64,000 nt of DNA from Raphanus sativus (lineage: Eukaryota > Streptophyta > Magnoliopsida > Brassicales > Brassicaceae): assembly GCF_000801105.2 (NCBI RefSeq), contig NC_079517.1, positions 2,728,001 to 2,792,000 of the forward strand. Reading direction: 5' to 3'. Below the pieces are notes generated by a model. The model ran no database searches. It was not told the origin of the DNA and saw nothing but the letters and a program-made list of their open reading frames with translations. Position numbers and translations under genes: made by a program. Shown here in pieces: positions 1 through 12,280 of this stretch (within the stretch, counting starts at the first letter, position 1; every line of letters starts with the position of its first letter).

Positions 1-145
1 TTTAAAAAAAAAATCCTTGAAGACCCAACCCTTAGAATCAAAACCACTCAGAACCAAACCATATAATGTCTTAAATGACTTTTGGTAATAAAACCAAATC
101 TAAAATAAAAAACGCAAGATAAAAACCAAAACCAAAACCAAATGA

Positions 146-600
146 GTGATTGTTGTAGTGAATAGGGATGAAGAATGGAAAGAAACAACGAGTTTCTTTT
201 CTTGGGATACAAGTCTGATCTGGGTCACTTCAAACTGCCAAAATCACGAGACTTTGATGAATCTAAGGGTTTACAGAACTGAGCTTGTTATAGGAGCTAT
301 GGGGTGTTCTGATTCAGATACTGAGATTGTTACTGAACCTGGTAATAGGAACGTTGAGCATCAATGCAGGTTATGCAACAAGATATTTCGTCTTATCAAA
401 GGTCTAGTGTGGTCATCGGATAAGCAAAAGTATGAGCAATAAGAGTTGCAGATAGGAAACAGCAGAGCGTGAGGATGAATTTGTGAAAAAAGAGAAGAAG
501 AGGCACAAGCGTAGCACCTGTTCAAGGAAACTTCAGTTCGGTTTCATGCTTTAGGTGGTCACAAGAAGTGTTCACGGCAAGGGAGACAACACTCAAAAAA
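146..600 (+). pseudogene. C2H2 zinc-finger gene relic (At5g15480-like)
   Basis: A short open frame (146-442) ends with a zinc-finger start of the type QCRLCNKIFR, which stops early. After several stops a second remnant near 541-600 reads FHALGGHKKCSRQGRQH, the plant-specific ALGGH helix of a C2H2 finger. The finger halves are out of frame and separated by stop codons, so this is a decayed gene. In Arabidopsis, as I remember it, a C2H2 gene (At5g15480) is the neighbour of GAUT14, which fits the position here. The family members are nuclear transcription factors; no function is expected from this copy. The upstream part up to base 145 shows nothing I recognise. Confidence 0.6.
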
Positions 601-1708
601 AAACAGAGCATCCCGGTTTTGATTTCGGTTTGAGTCAATTTTTCACGATTTGGAAAAGTCATACATGAATGTGTCGGTCGGGTCTATGGTATTCAACAAA
701 ACTATTGAGCATGTAAAATGAAATTTAAACAAGACTACTTTTTGTAATATGTTCAACGAAAACGACACATAGCAATGTACGGCATTCTTTGTACCTAATT
801 TTGAGAGAAAAAAATCCCTAATGGTGAATTTGGACCTACCAGCTATTAAGTAGCTAAGACAACAACAAAATCAAAATCAATTTGTATAAACAACACCCAG
901 TTTCCATGTGGATGACGCGGTTTACTCTGCTGGTTTAAGACGTTAGGAAGATGGGAGTAAATGTATAATTTATCATGAATGGTGGAAAAGCAATTTAATT
1001 GTCAATTTTCATTACTAGGTTTGAATTGAAATTTAGTTCATATATCATCAATTATGAAATCATATCAATCATTTAAAAGGGAAAGATGGAAAAGCAAAAC
1101 TCTTTGCTTAGCCATGAAAACAGGTGGGGGAGACAATGCATATAATTAGCACTCTACAAAAAAAACAATCCCTAAACTCAAGGTTAAGACACCAATTCAT
1201 TAATACTCATTTAATTATTTTAGATCTTGAAATAAAGTATAGTTTTTTATTTTTTTTTATATCCACCGGCAAAATGAGATCACTGGAGAACAAAAGAGCT
1301 CTTTGATATTCCTCTTCGTTCATTTCTTCTTTTTTTTGTTCCCTCTGTTTTTTCTTCTTCTTCTTCCTCCTCATCTCTTTGAATTCGAAACTTGATCTCT
1401 GATAAGACTCTCTGATTAAAAGACGTGACTTTGCGACAACCCCAATTTGGATTTTATCGTATTGAAGCAATCTCCAGAGGAGTAGGCGGGAATCTCAAAT
1501 TTTGATTGATGGTCTGAAAATCCAATGCGGTCTACGAGAAGACCACAAGGAAGAAGAAGAAGAAGAATAGCGACAAGGAGCCAATCAGAGACGGAACTCG
1601 GAGGCTAGATCGAGAATCGGAAGATCGGAGAGGAGGGGCGGAATCTGATCTGATGTTGGGATTGATACGAATTAGGGTTTTGGATACTGTGATTGTTGTG
1701 GTGGATCA
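601..1708. other. GAUT14 upstream region, no gene seen
   Basis: No coding gene is visible. The last 400 bases are typical of a plant 5' leader: a TC-rich stretch with TTC/TCT repeats around 1315-1380, then AGA/GAA repeats around 1550-1570. The promoter and 5' UTR of the GAUT14-like gene should lie here; I cannot fix the transcription start. Confidence 0.5.
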
Positions 1709-4119
1709 ATGATGCAGCTACACATATCGCCTAGCATGAGAAGCATCACGATCTCGAGCAGCAAGGTAGGTGCTGCTCGTCACATCTCTTACCGAACTCT
1801 CTTCCACACCATCTTGATCCTCGCCTTCTTGTTGCCTTTCGTCTTCATCCTCACCGCTCTTGTTACCCTCGAAGGTGCCAACAAATGCTCCTCCATTGGT
1901 AAATTAAAAGACTACTCTTTTAGGATCCTCTGTTTTGGACTCTGTATTTCTTTGTATGTTTGTGCAAAAAGTTCGCATCTTTCGTGGTGTACAAGCATCT
2001 CGTTAGGTTTGTTTGGTCCAAACGACAGATCTTGTGATCGTACTAGGATGGGGCTTCAAGTCAATCAAGTTTTGGATTTTTTTTTTTTTTTTTTTGGATT
2101 TTTCTTGTTAGGTCCCCACTAATTAAATTTTTGTAGGATCTTGGTTCTCAAAGGAGCTGTACGACCTTAATTGTTGTCAGTATTTTTCCACAATCTGTTT
2201 CCGTATCAATGCATTTTGTTGGATTGTGGACATTTTTCTGTTTTCTCTATATGCTGTTTGAGTCACATCTCGGTTCTGTGCTTTTATTATATGGTTTAGG
2301 ATGTTCATTTACTGAGTTTCTACCATCTAGTATAGTAGTGCCCTTGTGATGCTCTCATTGAAGATTTCTTACTTTTCTTTCTTCTTAATCTCAGATTGTT
2401 TAGGGAGGCGGTTAGGTCCACGCCTTCTTGGTAGGGTAGATGATTCAGAGGTGAGTTGTTTGCTTTCTTTACTCTCTTATTTTCTTCAGTATCTTCTTCT
2501 TACACAATAGTTCGTTCTCCCATCAATCATGTGTCTCTTCCTGCAGAGACTAGCTAGAGACTTTTACAAAATTCTGAACGAAGTAAGCACTCGAGACATT
2601 CCAGATGGTTTGAAGCTTCCAGATTCTTTTCATCACCTTGTTTCCGACACCAAGAACAACCGCTATGATGCCAAAACATTTGCTCTTGTCTTGCGAGCCA
2701 TGGTACTACGCTTTGCCCTTTTGTCTAGAAGATATATCTCTGTTTTATGTGATTATGTTTTATCTCTGTCTTGAACAGATGGAGAAGTTCGAACGGGACA
2801 TCAGAGAAACCAAATTCGCAGAGCTCACGAACAAACACTTCGCAGCAAGCTCCATTCCCAAAGGCATCCACTGCCTCTCTCTAAGACTGACAGATGAATA
2901 CTCCTCCAACGCTCACGCTCGCAGACAGCTCCCTTCGCCAGAGCGTCTCCCTCGTCTCTCAGACAACGCTCGCCACCATTTCATCCTCTCCACCGACAAT
3001 ATACTGGCCGCATCCGTCGTGGTCTCCTCCGCCGTGCGGTCGTCTTCCAAACCGGAGAAAATCGTCTTCCACGTCATCACAGACAAGAAAACATACGCTG
3101 GTATGCATTCCTGGTTCGCGCTAAACTCTGTTTCCCCCGCGATTGTGGAAGTCAGAGGTGTTCATCAGTTTGACTGGCTGACGAGAGAGAACGTTCCGGT
3201 CCTTGAAGCCGTGGAGAGCCATAACGGTCTAATGAACTATTACCATGGGAGTCATGTCGCTGGTGCGAACCTCAGCGAAACAACTCCGAGAAGATTTGCT
3301 TCCAAGTTGCAGTCTAGGAGTCCTAAATACATTTCTTTGCTCAACCATCTTAGAATATATATACCTGAGGTAATAATAATAATAATAAATCAACTTCTTT
3401 ACTGCCAAAGTTCCTCTGAAAATCATATGACAATCTCTTTTTTTGGGGATAGCTGTTTCCGAACTTGGACAAGGTGGTGTTCTTAGACGATGATGTAGTT
3501 GTACAGAGAGACTTGGCTCCGCTTTGGGATGTTGACCTGGGTGGGAAAGTCAACGGAGCGGTGGAGACTTGCAGGGGTGAAGATGAGCGTGTGATGTCCA
3601 AGAGGTTAAGGAACTACTTCAATTTCTCACACCCGCACATAGCGAAGCATTTGGATCCTGAGGAATGCGCTTGGGCGTATGGTATGAACGTGTTCGATCT
3701 AAAAGCTTGGAGAAAGACAAACATCAGAGAAACGTACCACTTCTGGCTAAGAGAGGTAATAATCAAAGAAGCTCTGCCCTCTTATCGCAGCGTATCACTC
3801 AAGTTATCTCACTTTGTCTTTACTCTGTTTTGAGCAGAATCTGAAGTCGAATCTGACAATGTGGAAGCTTGGAACCTTGCCTCCAGCTCTTATCGCGTTT
3901 AAGGGTCACGTCCACATAATAGACTCGTCGTGGCATATGCTGGGGTTAGGCTATCAGAGCCAGACCAACGTAGAGAGTATCAGGAGAGCTGCGGTGATAC
4001 ACTACAATGGGCAGTCAAAGCCGTGGCTGGAGATTGGTTTCGAGCATCTAAGGCCATTCTGGACAAAATATGTCAACTACTCGAATGATTTCATCAAGAA
4101 CTGTCACATCTTGGAGTAG
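1709..4119 (+). CDS. GAUT14: Galacturonosyltransferase, GAUT13/14 type
   Basis: Golgi type II membrane glycosyltransferase of family GT8 that makes homogalacturonan for pectin. Six exons joined in frame (about 1709-1898, 2395-2450, 2547-2702, 2779-3369, 3453-3755, 3838-4119) give about 525 residues, close to the usual 530-540. The N-terminus MQLHISPSMRSITIS is followed by one membrane anchor (LFHTILILAFLLPFVFILTA). Catalytic GT8 signatures are present: VVFLDDDVVVQ (DxD-type metal site), NGAVETC, ECAWAYGMN and HMLGLGY near the end; the protein finishes with FIKNCHILE. Two Met codons open the frame; the second (1712) matches the family start. Compared with the Arabidopsis proteins as I recall them, about eight residues just before the anchor are missing (SSSK then VGAARHIS). 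Position next to a C2H2 relic and CNGC2 favours GAUT14 over GAUT13. No breaks seen. Confidence 0.93.
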
Positions 4120-4616
4120 CGAATAAACCGAAAACTTTCGGATGGGATAATATTGAAAGGTAATACGACAGTTGTAAAGGAGAAGAGGAAGATATTAGGA
4201 AGAGGAGAGATAAAAACAGGAGCAGAGAACTGCAGGTTGGACTCACTCTAAAAAAGATTCAGAAATATTAGTTTGCCACATGTTGCAGAGCGAAGATGAT
4301 GCAGCATAAGAGAAAGGGAGAGATAAAAGATACATTCTTTTCTGTAGAATAGAATAAGAATTCGTGAGTGTTTTATAAGAACGAGAAAAGATTGGATTTA
4401 TATTAATTTATATATTGGTTATGAAGTGGGGGGGGTGATGACCAAAAAAGAAGGGGAGTTGTGGATAGTTGAAGAACAATGTAATACACCTTTTGTTGCA
4501 TTTGCTGCACATCTCTTATTAATATCATTCGGGTTCTATAGAAATGTATCTTCTTTCTTAGCTTCAGTGACTCATTAACTGTGATTTGTAACGTAATCAC
4601 TTGAGGTTATAAGATA

Positions 4617-4740
4617 AACTTGAGGTCACAGCGTTCTCCAATGGTCAGTTGCCTCAGCAGAAGCTCGTATTCAAAAAGATCGAGTCAGATGCTGCAAATG
4701 CTGCTGAGAAGGAGGAAGCTTTCTCGAAACAGAGCAATTA
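4617..4740 (+). pseudogene. CLPB3 3'-end relic
   Basis: In the frame starting near 4622 the translation is EVTAFSNGQLPQQKLVFKKI followed by an acidic, Ala-rich tail that ends at a TAG (4738-4740). This matches the C-terminus of the chloroplast disaggregase ClpB3 (At5g15450) as I remember it. Nothing upstream of it resembles the rest of a 960-residue AAA+ protein. In Arabidopsis CLPB3 lies between GAUT14 and CNGC2, exactly where this fragment lies. It is best read as the last trace of a gene lost during fractionation. Confidence 0.6.
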
Positions 4741-7179
4741 GAAAACGACATCGTTTAGAGCTCAAGAAGTTTGTGGACTTTTTAGTAGTACAGAACTTCT
4801 ATTGAGTTGGTTGTGACAGAACACAGTGATAACAGTTTATCAACAATGTAAGTTATATTAAATCATAAGCTAATAGGTCATTGTGCTGTTGATGTCTCAA
4901 AATGCAGAGATTATAGAAATGGTTGATCATAACTTGACTGTATATGAACGAATCTCTGAAAATGCAATATATTTTAGTAACGTTTTATAGTTTCCTGTGA
5001 CTGATTTGTGTGGCCCCTTCACCGTAGATCTGTCAAGAAGACATGATGGATGTGTCTTGCTCTTAACTCTTAATTATACAGTTTTAAGGTGAAATATTTA
5101 TATCCAAAGAGCTTTGATCATTTCTTTTTTCCAACAAAGTTTTGTACTTCTTGGCGTGTTGAACTCAAAACCAAAAGAAATGTCGTGTTCAAACGCTCCA
5201 AGGTCAAAGTCGGTATTTCGGTGTGTACATTTGTTGGAATTTGAGTCTATCGAAGGAATGTCGACCAACCAGATACAAAATTGAATCAGATAATGTCACG
5301 TTCTCTTTGCCCTCTTGCGCTACTTGGTCCCTAGCGTTTTTCGTCTTCGTCTTCGCTAGCTTACATACATGGACATGAAAGAAAGAAAAAAAAACGGACA
5401 CGAGTTATTGCACATGGTTTTCTTGTCTTCTTGCAATATTCTCGAAAAGTACATGAGACACCATTCCCCATTTTTGATTATTTTTTCAATATACATTACT
5501 GCTAAATTAGGCGCTTGTTGATTTATTAAAATATGACTCTTAAAATATATATGTCGACAAAAATATATCTGCATTAAGTGGTTGGTGATCTAGTAATCTT
5601 AAAAATGACTACTCAAGATCACACTAGTTCAAGTCTAATGTTATCAACTTCTGATTCCCAATCCTGAACACTTCAAAGATTACAGACTGAAAATCCATGG
5701 TATTGATAATGATACCATCAGTGGCGGACGCAAGTGGAGACGTGTCCCCGCCTATTTTTATTTTTTCCTTCACTAATTATACTTGTCTATGTAATGTTCT
5801 CTATTCTTACAACTAGATATAATGGAAAAATTTGATGTGCCCCCGTCTAGCTATTGTGTTAGATCCGATCCTGGATACCATATTACTCTTTTACTACAGT
5901 TCAAACTTATACCATCATACCCCATTCTCTTTTACTCCATTCGTGTTTTTATTCCACTAATCGCTCTTACTTGAAATTTCGACTCTGTGATTATCATTTA
6001 AATGGGTGTTATATAACCCGTTGATATTGGTCGTGACTTGAACTAGAAATATATGGTATGATTTTACTCGATTCTCACCTTGGGGAAACTTTACTGTCAG
6101 GTACGTGGCTGATACCACAGCTCCCTAAAGGTGCATGCATACTATAAACAAAAGTGGGTAATCTTGAAAATCCGAGAATATGTGCTGCTTTATAGTAATA
6201 AGTGGGTACCTGTTAGACTGTAATCATCAAATGCCTAACTGCGAGTTCAGATTTTGCGGTATGTTTCTGTTCATTATCATAGTCACCACAATAAGTTATT
6301 CTACTTTTTATAATAAAATAAACTATTTTATTTACAACCTTTACTTAAAAGTGTGTGCTAGTTATATGGCATACGTCCCATGTGAATGAATCCATAGCTA
6401 GGTAGGTACATTACGTATAACGAGTATAAATTGATCACACAACAAAAAATCTATCAGTCATTATTTTATGATGATAGAGACGAATATCAATATAGAATCA
6501 TGAAAGCATTAAGCATATTCTCTGTATAATTGATTGCAAAATATCAAGTCTGTGAAACAATTTTACTGCATGGTTATATTAAATTATTAATACGTACATA
6601 TACTACAAGTCTAATATATTTTGTTTTTTTGGTAAAAGACAAGTCTATAATGTTTTTTTTTTTTGACAAAACAAGTCTATAATGTTATATCCTCAAATTA
6701 GAATTATGACATTTTTGTCCTATTATAAAACAAGTAAATTTGATTAAACTGATGTAAACTTGAATGATTTAACAATAGGAACTAAATTATGTAATAATTG
6801 AGAATGGGTCTGGTCCACATTGGGTCCCCTAACGTTTGTAATCTTCATGATCTGTACGGAATCTAATTTGTTCAGTGTCTCTGTTGTGGGCCGTTGCTAA
6901 AAGTGGTGGTCTCTCTTTACTAACCACACACATCTCTGACACTCGACAGCTCACCTCTCCTCGTCCAATCCGGTTCGGTTTTCGAATTAGGTAAAATTTC
7001 GGTTCAAACTTTCCATACCGGAGTCTCCCGAACAATAAACCGAATCCTATCAGAGACATGCGTATCACACACTCTTGCCTTCCTTGGCCTATACAATCTC
7101 TTTTCTACCTCTCTCTCTTCAATCTCTCTACCTGCAAATCTTCTGTCTATCATCCCATGGTGGTTCCTCTATTTCAATC
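4741..7179. other. Spacer between GAUT14 and CNGC2
   Basis: About 2.4 kb with no gene that I can support. The short frames here have no family resemblance. In Arabidopsis several genes occupy this interval; here only a CLPB3 relic and a small hAT-type insertion (5719-5873) are visible. The last 350 bases are the CNGC2 upstream region and leader, rich in CTCTCT and ATCTC tracts. Confidence 0.6.
5719..5873. mobile_element. hAT-like MITE, 155 bp
   Basis: The element starts CAGTGGCGGACG and its other end read in reverse is CAGGATCGGATC, an imperfect terminal inverted repeat of hAT type. It is flanked on both sides by the 8-bp direct repeat GATACCAT (5711-5718 and 5874-5881), the target-site length of hAT transposases. 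No coding capacity. Confidence 0.75.
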
Positions 7180-10100
7180 ATGCCCTCTCACACCAACTTC
7201 CTCTTCAGGTATAGTTTTATATTTATTCGTATAAGTAATTTCGAAAATGTATTTCGTTTTTTTTTTCCTGTTTCTTTACTCAAACCGTTACAAGCTTTCT
7301 ATGGGAAACATATTATTTTCTCGAGAAACAAACAGTTTTTTTCCTGGAAAAAACTTCTTCGTTTTCACTGTTTTATACATTTGAAGCCACCATGCAATTG
7401 CTTCACAGTAGATCGATTTGTCTTCTGCTAGTTTAGTGTTTAACGATTCGGATTTTCAGGTGGATTGGACTGTTTTCCGGGAAACTCCGCCGAGAAACGA
7501 CTGGAATCTCGGAAAACAGCGTCGTCATCCAAACCAACGGTGGAGAATCGAGCAGTAGCAGTAGCAGTAGCGACGATACGCCGGTGCTGAGCTCCGGCGA
7601 GTGTTACGCATGCACTCAAGTCGGCGTACCGGCCTTCCACTCCACCAGCTGCGATCAAGCCAACGCGCCGGAGTGGCGCGCCTCCGCCGGCTCTTCCCTA
7701 GTCCCGATCCAGGAACGATCATCATCCGCATCCGCACAACCCGACCCGTCTCGAGCCCGGATCAGGCGCCTCAGGGGTCCGTTCGGCGAAGTCCTCGATC
7801 CCAGGAGCAAGCGCGTGCAGAGGTGGAACCGCGCGTTGCTCCTAGCTCGCGGGATGGCCTTGGCGGTTGATCCGCTCTTCTTCTACGCGCTCTCCATCGG
7901 GAGAACCACCGGGCCCGCGTGTCTTTACATGGACGGCGCGTTCGCGGCTGTTGTAACGGTTGTTCGCACGTGCCTCGACGCTCTTCACCTTTGGCACGTG
8001 TGGCTTCAGTTCAGGCTGGCTTACGTCTCGAGAGAGTCGCTAGTAGTTGGCTGCGGGAAGCTCGTTTGGGATCCACGCGCCATCGCGTCGCACTACGCTC
8101 GCTCTCTCACTGGCTTCTGGTTTGATGTTATAGTCATCCTCCCGGTTCCTCAGGTTTTGAACTTTTTCAGAAACAACCTTCAAACTGTTTCAATATTATT
8201 AATATGTCCACAAACTTTTTATTAGTGTCAATTAAGCCCCACATTGAATCAATTTGAAAGTGTTAATTGTTTGCAGGCTGTGTTTTGGTTAGTGGTGCCA
8301 AAACTGATAAGAGAAGAGAAGGTTAAGCTGATCATGACGATCCTCTTGCTGATCTTCTTGTTCCAGTTCCTCCCCAAGATTTATCACTGCATCTGCTTGA
8401 TGAGAAGGATGCAGAAGGTCACTGGTTACATCTTTGGGACTATTTGGTGGGGTTTTGCTCTTAATCTCATAGCCTATTTCATCGCTTCTCATGTAAGTCT
8501 TCTCAATATGCATACAACTCAGTGGAATGATACTAAAGTTGGTTTTCTCATGGATTTTTTTTGTGTGGTTACAGGTAGCTGGGGGATGCTGGTATGTTCT
8601 AGCAATACAGCGTGTTGCTTCTTGTATTAGACAGCAATGCATGAGGACCGCGAACTGTAACCTGAGTCTGTCTTGCCAAGAAGAGGTCTGTTACCAATTC
8701 GTGTCACCCACCAGCACAATTGGGTTTCCATGCTTATCTGGAAACCTCACCAGTGTGGTTAAGAAGCCTATGTGCTTAGACTCTGACGGACCATTCCGAT
8801 ATGGTATCTACGGTTGGGCACTTCCTGTCATCTCCAGCAACTCTCTTGCGGTTAAGATCCTTTACCCTATCTTCTGGGGGCTAATGACTCTCAGGTAGTT
8901 TCAGTGTTTCAGGTTTCCGTGCTTGATAATAACCACCAATAGTCAAATGCTAACTCTGTTTTGTGTGTTGCGTTTTACAGCACATTCGGGAATGATCTTG
9001 AGCCCACAAGCAACTGGCTTGAGGTTGTTTTCAGTATAGTTATGGTCCTTAGCGGGTTATTACTATTCACCCTGTTGATCGGAAACATTCAGGTAAACTA
9101 TGCAAGGATAATTCTCTCGTTATATGATATTGTGCTTTGATGGAATCAGGAGTTTTTAACAACTTGGTTACTTTCTTTTGAAGGTGTTTTTGCATGCGGT
9201 AATGGCAAAGAAGAGGAAAATGCAGATACGGTGTAGGGATATGGAATGGTGGATGAAACGTAGGCAGTTGCCTTCTAGGTTAAGACAGAGAGTTAGGAGA
9301 TTTGAGAGGCAGAGATGGACTGCCTTGGGTGGAGAAGACGAGCTGGAACTTATACAGGATTTGCCTCCGGGTCTTCGAAGAGATATTAAGCGATATCTTT
9401 GCGTTGATCTTATTGAGAAGGTACTCTAAAAGAAACTATAGATGAATCTTGCTAAGACTTGTGAGAACATTAATGGTCAAGTCTCTGATAATATGTTTTT
9501 TTTTTATTTTACCTAGGTACCATTGTTCAGGGGCATGGACGATTTGATCCTAGACAACATTTGCGATCGTGCTAAGCCTCGTGTCTACTCAAAAGACGAA
9601 AAGGTACTCATCACATCATAAGAGTTTTTTTTTTTTTTTTTAGTTTTTAAAATTTGAGCTCTTGGGTTATGTTTGATGGTCACAGATCATCCGGGAAGGA
9701 GATCCTGTACAGAGAATGATATTCATCATGCGTGGAAGAGTCAAACGTGACCAGAGCCTAAGCAAAGGCGTGGTAGCCACAAGTACGATTGAACCAGGTG
9801 GTTACTTCGGCGACGAGCTACTCTCATGGTGCCTACGGCGTCCATTTATCGACCGTCTTCCTCCTTCCACCGCAACATTTGTCTGTCTAGATAACATCGA
9901 GGCGTTCTCCCTCGGATCAGAAGATCTTAGGTACATAACGGATCATTTCCGTTATAAATTCGCAAACGAGCGTCTTAAGCGGACGGCGAGATACTACTCC
10001 TCGAACTGGAGGACATGGGCTGCGGTGAATATCCAAATGTCGTGGCGCCGGTACAGGAAGAGAACCTGCGGTGGTGTAGGCGGTTCGATGAGTCCTGTGT

Positions 10101-10192
10101 CGGAACATAGCGTCGAAGGTAACAGTGAACGCCGTTTGCTTCAGTATGCCGCGATGTTCATGTCCATCCGACCGCATGATCATCTTGAGTGA
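7180..10192 (+). CDS. CNGC2: Cyclic nucleotide-gated channel 2 (DND1)
   Basis: Plasma-membrane cation channel that carries calcium in plant immunity and calcium handling. Eight exons fit in frame (about 7180-7208, 7460-8153, 8277-8492, 8575-8894, 8981-9092, 9184-9420, 9517-9603, 9686-10192), giving about 733 residues; Arabidopsis CNGC2 is 726. The first exon holds only ten codons (MPSHTNFLFR), so the start depends on a 251-base first intron. Visible parts: a Cys-rich cytosolic N-terminus, six membrane spans, the pore segment with LSTFGNDLEP (the Asn-Asp pair reported for CNGC2 in place of the common filter), the C-linker, the cyclic nucleotide-binding domain with GGYFGDELLSWCL, and an overlapping calmodulin/IQ region near NIQMSWRRYRKR. 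The C-terminus FMSIRPHDHLE matches CNGC2. No defects seen. Confidence 0.96.
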
Positions 10193-10400
10193 AAGTTTCT
10201 TAAATATGTATGTCGAAATAATTGTTTGTATCCATTGTTCATCCTCGATTGTTTTCGTTCCATTGGTTGTTTAAACTAAAATCTCTGTTTCGATGATATG
10301 TATGTCCCCTTATTTGAGTTTTCTCTTAATGTACATCTTTACAGTACTAAATTATATCTTAGAAAATTAGACAACACTTAAATACTTGCACATCTAAATT

Positions 10401-11864
10401 TATAGTACAAAGATTATCAATAAACATTAAACTGTTATGAATGTATTATTGTGATCGACCCATAACCGGACGAATTGGATCAATCCAGCCATAACCGTAT
10501 CAGACCAAGATCAAGCTCGGTCCATGAAAAGCCCATGAAGAAGATGGCGACCAAAGAAGAGGAAGATTGACATCAAAAAAGATTTATGTTTATCTTATGT
10601 TATTAGTGTTTATCATATTTATAGATAGATTAGAATTTGTGTTCCCTTATTTTGTGGGATTTACATTCTCTTATCAGAAAGATTATTTTCACAACACGTT
10701 ATCAGCACGATAAGTTTTCTAAAATCCGAACTATTCAAAACCACCAGAAACCTTAATTTTTAACGCGACTTCAAACCGCCGTATCTTTCAAACCGTGAAG
10801 AATCAGACAACGAGCCACATACCAAATTGAAGCTCTTGACGAGTAGAATCCAGCGCCGCAAACCACACTTCGATCCGATCTCAGACGCGCCTTCAGCTCC
10901 CAGTACAAGCCGCACCGTCAAAAACAATTTCAACCTTAAGCACACTGTTCTAATTCGATTTTTAACTTAGACAGTTTACTAGATCTATGTTCAGATCTAA
11001 AATAAAATAGACAATCAAAGCAATCGGTTTCAAGGATACAAAATTTCCAATTTCTAATTAGGGTTTTCAAGGCCCTTGAACAACTAATCAAACTTCAACA
11101 AGGAAAAGAGAAAACCAATTCTAGATGTTTTCCTATCTGACTAGTGATTTCCGGTTTTGAACTTTGTTAGTATTTCCATAATTTCCAATCAATCAAGCAA
11201 TATGGAAATTTATCAAAACAAACAAACAAAGATAAAAGGAAATTGGATTCAATTCTAGGGTTTATGGTTTCAAAACCATAATTAGGGTTTAAAGGTTTTA
11301 TCTCTATTTTCTCAGTTTAATTGGTATACCTTTGTGTTTTGAAGGGTTGAATTTGGACATCTTTAAAGAGAGAAGCAAATCAACACAACGAACTGGTTGG
11401 AATTGTTTTTGACGGCGCGGCTTGTACTGGGAGCTGAAGGCGCGTCTAAGATCGGATCGAGGTGTGGTTTGCGGCGCTGGATTATACTCGTCAAGAGCTT
11501 CAATTTGGTATGTGGCTCGTCGTTTGATTCTTCACGGTTTGGAAGATACGGCGGTTTGAAGTCGCGTCAGAAATTAGGGTTTCTAGTGGTTTTGGGTTGC
11601 TCGGGTTTTAGAGAACTTATTGTACTGTAACGTGTTGTGAAAGTAATGTTTCTGTGTTTCTATATTATTAATCTCAAGGACCAAAGGTCCCTTTATATAC
11701 AAGTTTACAGAAAGAGATAAATGTAAATCTCACAAGATAAGAGAATACAAATCATAATCTATCTATAAATATAATAAACATAATAATAACATAAAATAAA
11801 CATGAATCTTCATGTTAATCTTTATGGATAATTATAGTCCGAAGATTATCAATAAACATCAAAC
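10401..11864. repeat. Inverted pair of retroelement 5' ends
   Basis: Two arms, about 10563-10935 and 11400-11826, are inverted copies of each other over roughly 370-420 bases, separated by about 465 bases. Each arm reads outside-in like an LTR end: a TATA-like stretch, then CACAACACGTTATCAGCACG (left arm; the right arm is slightly changed), then a leader beginning near AAACCCTAATTTCTGACGCG. The right arm keeps about 80 extra bases (TATAAAGGGACC to TTAATAATATAG) that the left arm lost. The whole is bracketed by a 32-base direct repeat (10401-10432 and 11833-11864, three differences). There is no polymerase frame. I read it as two LTR-retroelement 5' ends lying head to head; a foldback element is the alternative. 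Confidence 0.7.
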
Positions 11865-12280
11865 AATAGTCATAATCTGAATTCTAAACAAAAGTTTGCA
11901 TGGGAAACACTGTGGTCTAATGATTAAGGTTAAAAGTTTTCATATTCTCACAAGAATCGCATTTTTTTAAAGATTATAAGATTCCAAAGTGTTATGTTAT
12001 AGTGGTGTGGCGCAAGAGAATATCTAGTACATGATTAGTGTTGAACTGAACTGTTAGTCAATCTAAATCCGTCGATCCAAATGTTATAGAAAGAGGTACA
12101 TAGTGAAATTGATGTTTTTTACTTTTGAACTAAAGCGAAATTGATGTTCATGAATATATGATGACGTAGTTGATAACTTGGCGGGTGTTGAAGAAAGAGA
12201 CAAGGCTTGCAAATGATTGAGATATTTACGGATGAATTTGTAAAATATAGAATCATAATGATCAGGCCGAAGCCTTAAAG
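11865..12280. other. Spacer between two elements
   Basis: About 400 AT-rich bases between the inverted retroelement pair and the CACTA element. No gene, RNA or repeat recognised. Confidence 0.5.

Noticed and set aside
1754..1775. AAGGTAGGT in GAUT14 exon 1 as a splice donor
   Set aside because: The frame continues without it into the conserved AARHISYRTLFHTI anchor, so splicing there would remove the membrane segment.
10760..11630. Two mirror-image frames (LVLGAEGAS...) as a gene pair
   Set aside because: They are translations of the two inverted arms of the retroelement pair, with no further coding support.
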